DNA of 64,000 bases from Clostridiaceae bacterium 14S0207 (GTDB lineage Bacteria > Bacillota > Clostridia > Clostridiales > Clostridiaceae), in the NCBI GenBank assembly GCA_003288255.1, contig CP026600.1, positions 558,001-622,000 of the forward strand. Reading direction: 5' to 3'. The stretch's first letter is position 1. Each line of letters begins with the position of its first letter. Below, in pieces: positions 55,973 to 63,140 of the stretch. A program made the position numbers and the translations under genes. The notes beneath the pieces were generated by a model. It saw nothing but the letters and a program-made list of their open reading frames with translations, was not told the DNA's origin and searched no databases.

Positions 55973-56515
55973 TTGAAGTGTTTAAAAGGAACAAAAACAG
56001 AAAAAAATTTATATAAAACATTTACCGGGGAATCAAGAGCAAGAAATAAATATACTTTTTATGAAGAAAAAGCTAGATGTGAAGGAAACCAATATGTAGC
56101 AGAAATTTTTGCCGAAACTGCTGATAATGAAAAGGCACATGCTAGAGAAGTATTTTGTAGATACTTAGGATTATTGGGTGATTCAAAATCTAATTTAAGA
56201 GATGCTATTATGGGAGAGATGATGGAAAATAAGGAGATTTATAGACAATTTGAGGAAGAGGCTAAAAAAGAAGGATTTCCAGAAATAGCAGATTTTTTTA
56301 AAGAGTTAAGGGAAGTTGAGGAGAATCATGCTAAAAGATATGCAACTATCTTAAAAAGATTAGATAATGGAACTCTTTATAAAAGAGATAAGATTGTTAA
56401 ATGGCAATGTATGAATTGTGGATATATCTATGAAGGAAAAGAAGCACCAGAAAAATGTCCGTTATGTAAATATCCAAGAGGATATTTTAAAATATATTGT
56501 GAAGATTATAAATAA
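55973..56515 (+). CDS. Rubrerythrin
   Basis: 180 residues starting with TTG at 55973, 8-10 nt after TTAGGAGA; no ATG fits. A ferritin-like diiron domain (about 1-140) carries TGESRARNKY, ETADNEKAHARE and EVEENHAKRYA, giving the Glu/His iron ligands. The C-terminal rubredoxin-like domain has CMNCGYIYEG and CPLCKYPRGYF. It reduces hydrogen peroxide to water using rubredoxin or NAD(P)H-linked electrons, complementing the superoxide reductase at 27.9 kb. Followed 14 bp later by a small gene on the same strand. Confidence 0.94.
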   Translation: MKCLKGTKTEKNLYKTFTGESRARNKYTFYEEKARCEGNQYVAEIFAETADNEKAHAREVFCRYLGLLGDSKSNLRDAIMGEMMENKEIYRQFEEEAKKEGFPEIADFFKELREVEENHAKRYATILKRLDNGTLYKRDKIVKWQCMNCGYIYEGKEAPEKCPLCKYPRGYFKIYCEDYK

Positions 56516-56529
56516 GAGGAAATAAAGTT

Positions 56530-56697
56530 ATGGAAATTATATATCCAAGTGAATTTAATAAATATATGGATAAGTTAGAATCCAAGTACGATATAAATGA
56601 GGCAGTTAAAGATGAGTTAACTTTTAATAAATATGAAGATTTTAGATTGTTTAATAAAAAGAGAGGTGCTAAAAGACAGGATATAGTTTTTTATTAA
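56530..56697 (+). CDS. Small hypothetical protein downstream of rubrerythrin
   Basis: 55 residues, ATG 56530, with AGAGGAAA about 11 nt upstream, overlapping the rubrerythrin stop region. Composition is Lys/Glu/Asp/Tyr-rich, mostly helical: MEIIYPSEFNKYMDKLESKY, then a middle DEL-type stretch and a basic end KKRGAKRQDIVFY. No cysteine, no membrane segment. The 14-bp spacing to rubrerythrin suggests co-transcription. Function unknown; it could be chance coding, but ribosome site and spacing favour a gene. Confidence 0.5.
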   Translation: MEIIYPSEFNKYMDKLESKYDINEAVKDELTFNKYEDFRLFNKKRGAKRQDIVFY

Positions 56698-56813
56698 ATG
56701 CAAAATTTATATTTAATCTAATAGAAAATATCACAAGTTATATATTTTAAGAATATTAAAAGAATAAATTTAATAATATAATAGTGATGAAAAATTTTTA
56801 AGGTGAGATGAGG

Positions 56814-57143
56814 ATGACATATAGAAGAGTTATACAAAATTACTATTCAGATATAGGAAATCTATCTGATCTTTTAACTAAACTAGTTGGAGTCTATGGA
56901 ACTTTAATTGGGGGAGCAGATACTTTAAACAAAATAGCGTTATCCTCAAAAGGTGATATAAAAAAAGCATTAAAAAGAGCAAATGAATTAGGTAATATAA
57001 TAGATGGTTTGATTAATAGCTTGGAAAATAGTACTAAAAACTATTCCCAGTATTCAGATATAAAATCTAAAATAGTAAAAGAATATATGGATGAAAAAAC
57101 TGTTTTAAAAGAGATAGAGGAAGAATTAAAATTTAAAGATTAA
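56814..57143 (+). CDS. Small helical hypothetical protein
   Basis: 109 residues choosing ATG 56814, 8 nt after AAGGTG; an ATG two codons earlier is too close to the ribosome site. The protein is alpha-helical and soluble: TYRRVIQNYYSDIGNLSDLLTKL, a GVYGTLIGGADTLNKIAL glycine-containing stretch, then a long charged helix ending VKEYMDEKTVLKEIEEEL (coiled-coil-like). No known family recognised. Stands alone between rubrerythrin/small gene and convergent pssA. Confidence 0.65.
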   Translation: MTYRRVIQNYYSDIGNLSDLLTKLVGVYGTLIGGADTLNKIALSSKGDIKKALKRANELGNIIDGLINSLENSTKNYSQYSDIKSKIVKEYMDEKTVLKEIEEELKFKD

Positions 57144-57180
57144 TTAAAATTTTATATTATTAAGTTTGCAGTAACTAATA

Positions 57181-57215
57181 AAGGCTACCTATAAATTTAG
57201 GTAGTCTTTATATTT
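57181..57215. terminator. Terminator shared with convergent pssA
   Basis: An 11-bp stem with a G-U pair, AAGGCTACCTA (57181-57191) against TAGGTAGTCTT (57198-57208), then TTATATTTT. Confidence 0.72.
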
Positions 57216-57742
57216 TAGAATTTTTTAAATTTAAAGTTACTTACCATTAAATATGCGAGAGATAATAGTACTATAATAGTTATTAACATATTAGTTGGTG
57301 TCCTATAAGTAAGAAGTGCATAAAGAGCTGCTATAGCTCCAGCTATAGTTATTGGAATTCCAGTATATACATTTTTAAAATCCATGATGTTAAATTTAGC
57401 CAATCTATATGCACCTGCAATAGGAAAAATTATTACTATTATATAACCTATAAATCCTAAAGATGTAAAATTATATAATAAACATAATAACATGCTTGGA
57501 GCAACTCCAAAAGAAACTAAGTCTGCAAGAGAATCTAATTCTTTTCCTATTTCACTAGAACAACCAAAAAATCTAGCAACTTTCCCATCATATCTATCTA
57601 TTAGTCCAGCACATAAAATTAAAATCGAGGCAATTAAATAGTTTTTGCTAAAGGACATTAAAAGAGAAAATATTCCTAAAGACAAATTAATAAAAGTAAA
57701 CAAATTTGGTAAAAAACTTTTTGGCATTTGCATTTTAGACAT
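57215..57742 (-). CDS. pssA: CDP-diacylglycerol-serine O-phosphatidyltransferase
   Basis: 175 residues from ATG 57742, 5-8 nt after TTAGGAGTGG; the frame extends three codons further upstream. It transfers phosphatidyl groups from CDP-diacylglycerol to serine at the membrane, making phosphatidylserine. The CDP-alcohol phosphotransferase motif D-x2-DG-x2-AR-x8-G-x3-D-x3-D is complete in IDRYDGKVARFFG then EIGKELDSLAD (about 47-75). Six hydrophobic segments. PssA is favoured over PgsA by the N-terminal PNLFTFINLSLGIFSLL and the overall length. No decarboxylase gene (psd) adjacent in the window. Confidence 0.88.
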   Translation of the reverse strand: MSKMQMPKSFLPNLFTFINLSLGIFSLLMSFSKNYLIASILILCAGLIDRYDGKVARFFGCSSEIGKELDSLADLVSFGVAPSMLLCLLYNFTSLGFIGYIIVIIFPIAGAYRLAKFNIMDFKNVYTGIPITIAGAIAALYALLTYRTPTNMLITIIVLLSLAYLMVSNFKFKKF

Positions 57743-57951
57743 TAATACCACTCCTAAAAAATATTATTACAATTTTATATTATAAGTACTATGTAAGTTA
57801 TTATAACATCTTTTTAAATTAATTAAATAATAATTGACTAAAGTTCATTAAAAACTTTGATTTTCTATAGATAGTATGCAACAGATTATGAAAAAAAATC
57901 CACAAATATTATATGGCACAATGGTAAAAATATTATTGGAGGTGTTTTATC

Positions 57952-58380
57952 ATGAAAATTAAAGATATAATGTCAAGAGAAGTCGTTAGTTTGAATGCCA
58001 ATGATTCTGTAGAACATGCAGCAGAGATGATGAGAAATTATAATATTGGTTCAGTTCCAGTATGTGATGGGGAAAAAGTAATAGGAATAATAACTGATAG
58101 GGATATAGCTATTAGAAGTGTAGCTGATGGACAAAATTTTAAAAATCAAAAAGTCAGAGAAATTATGACTTCAAATCCTGTTTGTGCAAGTTCTCAAATG
58201 GGTATAGATGAAGCTGGAAGAATTATGAGTGAAAGACAAATTAGAAGATTACCTATAGTAGATAAAGAAAATTTAGTAGGTATAGTTTCATTAGGAGATT
58301 TAGCTGTAGATCCTAAATTAAGTAGTGAGGCAGGAGATGTATTAACAGAAGTATCAGAACCAAGTTCGCAAGAGTTTTAA
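57952..58380 (+). CDS. CBS-pair protein
   Basis: 142 residues, ATG 57952 after GGAGGTG. Two CBS motifs fill the protein: IMSREVVSLNANDSVEHAAEMMRNYNIGSVPV (about 6-37) and IMTSNPVCASSQMGIDEAGRIMSERQIRRLPIV (about 71-103), each followed by the GIITDRDIA or GIVSLGDLA strand. A Ser/Glu-rich tail follows. Such stand-alone pairs (BON/YhcV-like in Bacillus) bind adenine nucleotides or S-adenosylmethionine; ligand unknown here. Followed by a long inverted repeat. Confidence 0.88.
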   Translation: MKIKDIMSREVVSLNANDSVEHAAEMMRNYNIGSVPVCDGEKVIGIITDRDIAIRSVADGQNFKNQKVREIMTSNPVCASSQMGIDEAGRIMSERQIRRLPIVDKENLVGIVSLGDLAVDPKLSSEAGDVLTEVSEPSSQEF

Positions 58381-58387
58381 TATATGT

Positions 58388-58429
58388 ATGTAAATCCACA
58401 AGAAAGGTATAAATCTTGTGGATTTACAT
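58388..58429. repeat. 16-bp perfect inverted repeat without T run, after the CBS gene
   Basis: ATGTAAATCCACAAGA (58388-58403) and TCTTGTGGATTTACAT (58414-58429) with a 10-nt loop. The following sequence is TAACAATAAAAG, not a T tract. Could end the CBS transcript with help, stabilise its 3' end or be a protein site. Confidence 0.75.
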
Positions 58430-58536
58430 TAACAATAAAAGTTTATAATAAATAAGTATTAAGTATAGTTGTCTTTAATAGATATGAACGGTATAATGAT
58501 AGGTGAAATTATATGGAAATATTGGGAGATAGGGAT

Positions 58537-59421
58537 ATGAAAAAAATAAAATTTATATACAATCCATTTTCGGGTGAAAATCATATAGTGGGACAATTAG
58601 ATAATGTTATTAGGATACATCAAAAGTATGGATATACAGTAGTTCCATTTAGAATATCTCGTGAAACAAATCTAGAAGATGCATTTAATAATATAGATAG
58701 TGATTATAGATATATATTAGTGGCTGGCGGAGATGGTACTGTAGATACAGTGGTTAATGTAATGAAGAGAAAAAACATAGATATACCAATAGCTATTTTA
58801 CCTAGTGGAACAGCGAATGATTTTGCAAAGTTTATAGGAATGCCTACAAATGTTTCAAAAGCTTGTGAGCAAATTTTAAATAGTCAACCTAAAAAAGTTG
58901 ATTTAGGTAAAATAAATGATAAGTATTTTGTAAATGTGGCTAGTACTGGTTTGTTTACGGATATATCACAAAAAACAGATGTAAACTTAAAAAATACTAT
59001 TGGAAAGTTAGCGTATTATATTAAAGGTTTAGAGCAAGTTCCTAATTTAAGAAAATTAAAGGTGAGAATAGAAAGTGAAGATTTTCTATTTGATGATTAT
59101 ATGTATTTAGTTTTGATATTTAATGGAAGAACAGCAGGGAATTTTAATTTAGCGTATAATTCAGATGTAGATGATGGATTGCTAGATGTAATTATTTTTG
59201 AAGGAGTAAAGATGGCTAATATAATTAATATTTTTATAAAGATATTAAAAGGAGAACATCTAGAAAATGTAAAAGGGGTGACCTATTACAAAACTAAAAA
59301 TATAAAAATTTATAGTGATGAGAATATAGTAACAGATATAGATGGAGAAAAAGGTCCAGATTTTCCTATTGAAATACAATGCTTAAAAGATGGATTAACA
59401 GTTTTGGGATATACCAGATAA
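58537..59421 (+). CDS. Diacylglycerol kinase-family lipid kinase (YegS/DgkB-like)
   Basis: 294 residues if starting at ATG 58537 (GGGAG 8 nt before), giving the usual MKKIKFIYNPFSG start; ATG 58513, eight codons earlier with AGGTGA, is possible. The DAGK catalytic domain shows YNPFSGENH near the start, LVAGGDGTVDTVVN near 70-83 (the GGDGT nucleotide site) and ILPSGTANDFAKFIG near 98-112. The C-terminal beta domain has VNVASTGLFTD, NGRTAGNFNLAY and the DIDGEKGPDFPIEIQ metal/phosphate region. It phosphorylates diacylglycerol or a related lipid, feeding phospholipid recycling. Next to pssA, in keeping with lipid metabolism. Confidence 0.88.
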   Translation: MKKIKFIYNPFSGENHIVGQLDNVIRIHQKYGYTVVPFRISRETNLEDAFNNIDSDYRYILVAGGDGTVDTVVNVMKRKNIDIPIAILPSGTANDFAKFIGMPTNVSKACEQILNSQPKKVDLGKINDKYFVNVASTGLFTDISQKTDVNLKNTIGKLAYYIKGLEQVPNLRKLKVRIESEDFLFDDYMYLVLIFNGRTAGNFNLAYNSDVDDGLLDVIIFEGVKMANIINIFIKILKGEHLENVKGVTYYKTKNIKIYSDENIVTDIDGEKGPDFPIEIQCLKDGLTVLGYTR

Positions 59422-59499
59422 ATTATATGATTATTAGTAATAAATCCCCTAATGTTTTAGTAAAATTAAGTAGGAATAATTAAAAGGGGAAGGATAAAG

Positions 59500-60141
59500 A
59501 TGACATATATATATTTAATTGAATTGATATGTATATTTCTAGGAATATATTTAGGCATATTAAAAAATAAAAAATTTACATCATCTAAATTGAAATTTTG
59601 GTATTCTTTAAGTTTTTCATTTATATTTATTAGTTTTTTAATGAGATTATATATGTTTTTAGTACCTAAAATTCAATATTTATATTTATTTAAACATATA
59701 TATTATTTAAATTATATAGGGTTTTTCATGGGATCATTAATAAGTACTTTTATTTTTTTAAGAAGTAATAAGTTAAAATTTAATTATATAAAATACATTT
59801 TATTGATAGGATGTATAGCTTATGCTATGTATATATTTGTTAATTCTATAGATATTATATTGTGTGGAAGTTATGGCTATTTTATGATGTTTGAAAATAA
59901 ATATTATTTTATGATTTTTGAATTTATTTTTAATGCTATTATGTTATTTTTAGGCATATACATAATTAGTAATAGATTCAAGGATAAATTAGGAGGAGTA
60001 TTAGTACTTTTCACTACAACATTAGGTATAATAAGTTTAATATTACAGAAAGACAATTTAAGTATTATTATGAATACAATAACACAACTAATGTGGATTG
60101 TTACTATGAATTATAGTATTATTACTTTTAAAAAAAATTAA
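59500..60141 (+). CDS. Seven-helix-like membrane protein, unrecognised
   Basis: 213 residues, ATG 59500 after AAAAGGGGAAGG. Almost entirely hydrophobic, with about seven membrane segments: 3-20, 33-54, 66-88, 98-117, 136-155, 164-182 and 190-207. Loops are short and Lys-rich (KNKKFTSSKLK, RSNKLKFNYIK). The N-terminal layout recalls the 7TM sensor halves found in some histidine kinases and cyclases, but no catalytic domain follows. Function unknown. A possible TCCCCT/AGGGGA pairing could mask its ribosome site (see rejected list). Confidence 0.7.
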   Translation: MTYIYLIELICIFLGIYLGILKNKKFTSSKLKFWYSLSFSFIFISFLMRLYMFLVPKIQYLYLFKHIYYLNYIGFFMGSLISTFIFLRSNKLKFNYIKYILLIGCIAYAMYIFVNSIDIILCGSYGYFMMFENKYYFMIFEFIFNAIMLFLGIYIISNRFKDKLGGVLVLFTTTLGIISLILQKDNLSIIMNTITQLMWIVTMNYSIITFKKN

Positions 60142-60147
60142 AAATTA

Positions 60148-60190
60148 AAGGTCTTGCCATAAAAAGTAATGGACAAGACCTTCTTTTATT
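60148..60190. terminator. Terminator between the membrane protein gene and convergent YgiQ gene
   Basis: AAGGTCTTGCCAT (60148-60160) pairs with ATGGACAAGACCTT (60169-60182) with one bulge, then TCTTTTATTTT; on the left an A run serves the minus strand. Confidence 0.8.
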
Positions 60191-62177
60191 TTCTTCTAGT
60201 TGATTTTCTAGAAGATTTTTTTCTGTTTTTTTGATTGTGTAAAGTTTCTTTACTGTTATTATTTTTAAGATGTAAATTATGATTTTCGTCAGCTTTATTT
60301 CTTGTAGTAGTTCTTTTATTAGCCGAATTATTTTTTTGATAATGAGAAGAATTATTGATATGTTTTGAATTTCTTGGCTTTGTTTCAGGTATTATACAAT
60401 CTCTACCATTACCTATTAGATCTTCTCTGTGAGCTAATATTAAAGCTTTTTTTACTAAATCATAATTTTTAGAATCTCTAAATTGGAGTAAAGCTCTCTG
60501 CATATTTTTTTCTTCTTGTTTCTTAGGAACATAAACTTTTTCTTTAGTGAAAGGATTGAATCCAGTATAATAAATAGTCGTAGATAAACTGCCTGGAGTA
60601 GGATAAAAATCTTGAACTTGTTCAGGATTATATCCCATATCTTTGATGTAAAGAGAAAGTTTAATAGCTTCTTTTAAAGTACTTCCAGGATGACTTGACA
60701 TTAAATAAGGAACTAAATATTGTTTTAATCCTAATCTTTCATTCATCTTAGAATACTTCTTGCAGAATTCATCATAAACTTTTCTAGTAGGTTTACCCAT
60801 TTGATTTAATACTTGATCACTAACATGTTCAGGAGCGACTTTTAATTGACCACTTACATGATATTTACAAAGTTCTTCTAAAAATTTTGGATTTTTATCA
60901 TATGTTAAATAATCATATCTTATTCCAGAACGAATAAATACCTTTTTTATGTTTGGAAGTTTTCTTACTTTTCTAAGAAGATTTAAATACTCTGAATGAT
61001 CTATAATTAAGTTTTTACAAGGAGAAGGGAAAAGACATTGTCTATGTTTACAAACACCAACTTTCCCTTGAACGTTACAAGCTTTATTTCTAAAGTTTGC
61101 TGTAGGCCCTCCTATATCATGAATATAACCTTTAAAATCAGGCATATGAGTTAGGAGTTTAGCTTCTTCTATTATGGAATGCTCAGAACGTTTTTGTATT
61201 ACCCTTCCTTGATGAAAAGTTAATGCACAAAATGAACAGGAACCAAAACAACCCCTATGACTAGTTATGGAAAAACTAACTTCTTTTATTGCCGGAATTC
61301 CACCATCTTTTTCATATATAGGATGATAAGTTCTCACATAAGGTAAATTATAACTCTCATCCATCTCTTCAACAGTTAAGGGATAAGAAGGAGGATTTTG
61401 TATTATATATGAATTACCATGTTTTTGTACTATAATTTTTCCGCGGACTGCATCTTGCTCTTCGGCTTGAAGTTTAAAACTTTCACCATAGGCCTCTTTA
61501 CTTTCTATAACTTCTTCGAAGGAAGGAACTTCTATGTAATTATCTAAATTATCCAAAGAAGATCCCTGATAAACAGTTCCTCGTATAGATTTAATTCCTT
61601 TAACATCCATTCCATAATGAACAAGATTAGCTATTTCTTTAATGGGTTTTTCACCCATACCATAAATAAGTAGGTCAGCTTTTGAATCTAATAGAACACT
61701 TCTTCTAATTTTATTACTCCAATAATCATAATGAGCAAATCTTCTTAAACTAGCCTCTATTCCTCCTAAAATAATAGGAACATCTTTATAAGCCTCTTTT
61801 GCTCTATTAGAGTATACGATTACAGCCCTATCAGGTCTATAGCCAGACTTACCTCCTGGAGAATAAAGATCATCATGACGTCTTTTTTTAGCTGAAGTAT
61901 AATGATTAACCATAGAATCTATATTACCTGAATTTATTAAAAATGCATGTTTGGGTTTGCCTAATTTTTTAAAATCATCAACACTATGCCAGTCTGGTTG
62001 AGCTATTATACCAACAGAAAAGCCTTCCTTTTCTAAAAGTCTACCTATTATGGCAGTACCAAAGGAGGGATGGTCAACATAAGCATCACCAGTTATTATA
62101 ATGAAGTCTAATTGTTTTATACCTCTTTTAGCCATATCTTCTTTTGAGATTGGCAAGAATTCCTTATTTAAATTCAT
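60186..62177 (-). CDS. YgiQ family radical SAM protein
   Basis: 663 residues, ATG 62177 with a moderate GAGGGA site. The YgiQ N-terminal domain ([63 protein letters not shown]) precedes the radical SAM core with the cluster motif CFGSCSFC near residues 311-318. [20 protein letters not shown] and the C-terminal [18 protein letters not shown] (DUF3362) are characteristic. The last 70 residues are a Lys/Asn/Arg-rich, low-complexity tail, probably disordered. Substrate of the family is not established. Monocistronic. Confidence 0.92.
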   Translation of the reverse strand: MNLNKEFLPISKEDMAKRGIKQLDFIIITGDAYVDHPSFGTAIIGRLLEKEGFSVGIIAQPDWHSVDDFKKLGKPKHAFLINSGNIDSMVNHYTSAKKRRHDDLYSPGGKSGYRPDRAVIVYSNRAKEAYKDVPIILGGIEASLRRFAHYDYWSNKIRRSVLLDSKADLLIYGMGEKPIKEIANLVHYGMDVKGIKSIRGTVYQGSSLDNLDNYIEVPSFEEVIESKEAYGESFKLQAEEQDAVRGKIIVQKHGNSYIIQNPPSYPLTVEEMDESYNLPYVRTYHPIYEKDGGIPAIKEVSFSITSHRGCFGSCSFCALTFHQGRVIQKRSEHSIIEEAKLLTHMPDFKGYIHDIGGPTANFRNKACNVQGKVGVCKHRQCLFPSPCKNLIIDHSEYLNLLRKVRKLPNIKKVFIRSGIRYDYLTYDKNPKFLEELCKYHVSGQLKVAPEHVSDQVLNQMGKPTRKVYDEFCKKYSKMNERLGLKQYLVPYLMSSHPGSTLKEAIKLSLYIKDMGYNPEQVQDFYPTPGSLSTTIYYTGFNPFTKEKVYVPKKQEEKNMQRALLQFRDSKNYDLVKKALILAHREDLIGNGRDCIIPETKPRNSKHINNSSHYQKNNSANKRTTTRNKADENHNLHLKNNNSKETLHNQKNRKKSSRKSTRRK

Positions 62178-62354
62178 ATTTATTTCCCTCGCTATATAGT
62201 ATTACTTAAAATTATACATAGTAAATATATTAACACAGGGCAATTTAAATATAAAGTGTAAAAATACAGTAACTTTCATATTATAGATAGCTATAGAGAG
62301 ATTTAATTAAAAAGTATGCGTAAATGGAAAAGTAAACAAAAAGTTTTATAATTC

Positions 62355-62383
62355 TTGAAAAGATTAAGACTTTAACATATAAT
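62355..62383 (+). promoter_or_regulatory. Promoter of the PRC-barrel gene
   Basis: TTGAAA (62355-62360), 17-bp spacer, TATAAT (62378-62383). It would give a leader of about 190 nt. The rest of the gap 62178-62354 holds nothing I can name. Confidence 0.78.
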
Positions 62384-62432
62384 TATAAGATAATGTAGTA
62401 AAAAATAAAATTAAAAGAGGTGAATTGTTTAA

Positions 62433-62489
62433 ATGGACGCAGGGCCTAGTTGTAAACAAATTTTATTACAATTAAATATGGAGATATAG
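62433..62489 (+). CDS. Possible 18-residue leader ORF
   Basis: ATG 62433 follows AAAAGAGGTG at about 10 nt spacing and encodes MDAGPSCKQILLQLNMEI before TAG. It lies inside the leader of the PRC-barrel gene, about 90 nt before that gene. It may be a regulatory leader peptide or the stub of a lost gene; a shifted frame continues only as EVKRYLAI before another stop. Confidence 0.4.
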   Translation: MDAGPSCKQILLQLNMEI

Positions 62490-62542
62490 AGGTAAAGCGT
62501 TATTTAGCAATTTAAATTTAAGCATTAAAAACAATATTAAGC

Positions 62543-62598
62543 TTAGTAAGTTTTTCCTCTATATCATTAGGAGGAATTGTTATGCAAAAGCTTACTAA
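62543..62598 (+). promoter_or_regulatory. Hairpin masking the Shine-Dalgarno and start codon of the PRC-barrel gene
   Basis: TTCCTC (62554-62559) pairs with GAGGAA (62571-62576), the core of the ribosome site. An outer pair TTAGTAAG (62543-62550) with CTTACTAA (62591-62598) closes over the start codon at 62582. Nested, they would hide both elements. Confidence 0.5.
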
Positions 62599-63067
62599 AT
62601 TTTCTTTTAAGGATCTTTTTAGAAAAAGAGTTTATAATAAAGATGGAGAGTTTATAGGAATTCTTTTAGACTTTTATATTAGTGATGAAGGAAAGAAATC
62701 TAGAGTCATAGGATATAAGATAAAAAAAGATATGCACATCTTTAATTGTGAATTTAAAGATTTAGAAGTTTATAAGGATGGTAATGATATTTATATTTTA
62801 GGTATTGAGCAAAGAGAAATGATACTTATTAATTATTCATACCTTCTTAAAGATAGACTTTTTAACAAAGTAATTATGAAACCTCAAACTGGAGAGGTTA
62901 TTAAGATAAGAAACTTAAAATTAGAAAAATACTGTGGTGAAATAGTAATTTCAACTTTAATATATAATAAAAGAGAAAATAATAATTCTATTTTGAAAAA
63001 AATATTAAAAAAGTTTAATACATCTGAAATTGAGTTTGATAGAATAAACCAATTTAGTGTACAGTAG
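62582..63067 (+). CDS. PRC-barrel-like domain protein
   Basis: 161 residues, ATG 62582 after TTAGGAGGAA. The N-terminal about 75 residues look like a PRC-barrel (RKRVYNKDGEFIGILLDFYISDEGKKSRVIGYKI), and a second beta-rich repeat (NKVIMKPQTGEVIKIRNLKLEKYCGEIVIST) follows, so there may be two barrels in tandem. A Lys/Asn-rich linker and short helix end the protein. PRC-barrels bind RNA-processing or photosynthetic partners, or sporulation proteins (YlmC/YmxH type). The specific role here is unknown. Expression is probably controlled by the structured leader. Confidence 0.68.
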   Translation: MQKLTKFSFKDLFRKRVYNKDGEFIGILLDFYISDEGKKSRVIGYKIKKDMHIFNCEFKDLEVYKDGNDIYILGIEQREMILINYSYLLKDRLFNKVIMKPQTGEVIKIRNLKLEKYCGEIVISTLIYNKRENNNSILKKILKKFNTSEIEFDRINQFSVQ

Positions 63068-63104
63068 AATTTTAATAAAAAATAAATAACATTATACAAT
63101 ATGG

Positions 63105-63139
63105 AACACAAGATTTATTTATTAAATCTTGTGTTTTTA
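63105..63139 (+). terminator. Intrinsic terminator of the PRC-barrel gene, directly before the intron
   Basis: A perfect 13-bp stem AACACAAGATTTA/TAAATCTTGTGTT (63105-63117, 63123-63135), 5-nt loop, then TTTTTAT. The intron starts 5 bp after the stem at 63141. Confidence 0.9.
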
Positions 63140-63140
63140 T

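Noticed and set aside
59445-59490. TCCCCT (59445-59450) pairing with AGGGGA (59485-59490) to hide the ribosome site of the membrane protein gene
   Set aside because: Only 6 bp with a 34-nt loop in AT-rich DNA; such pairs arise by chance.
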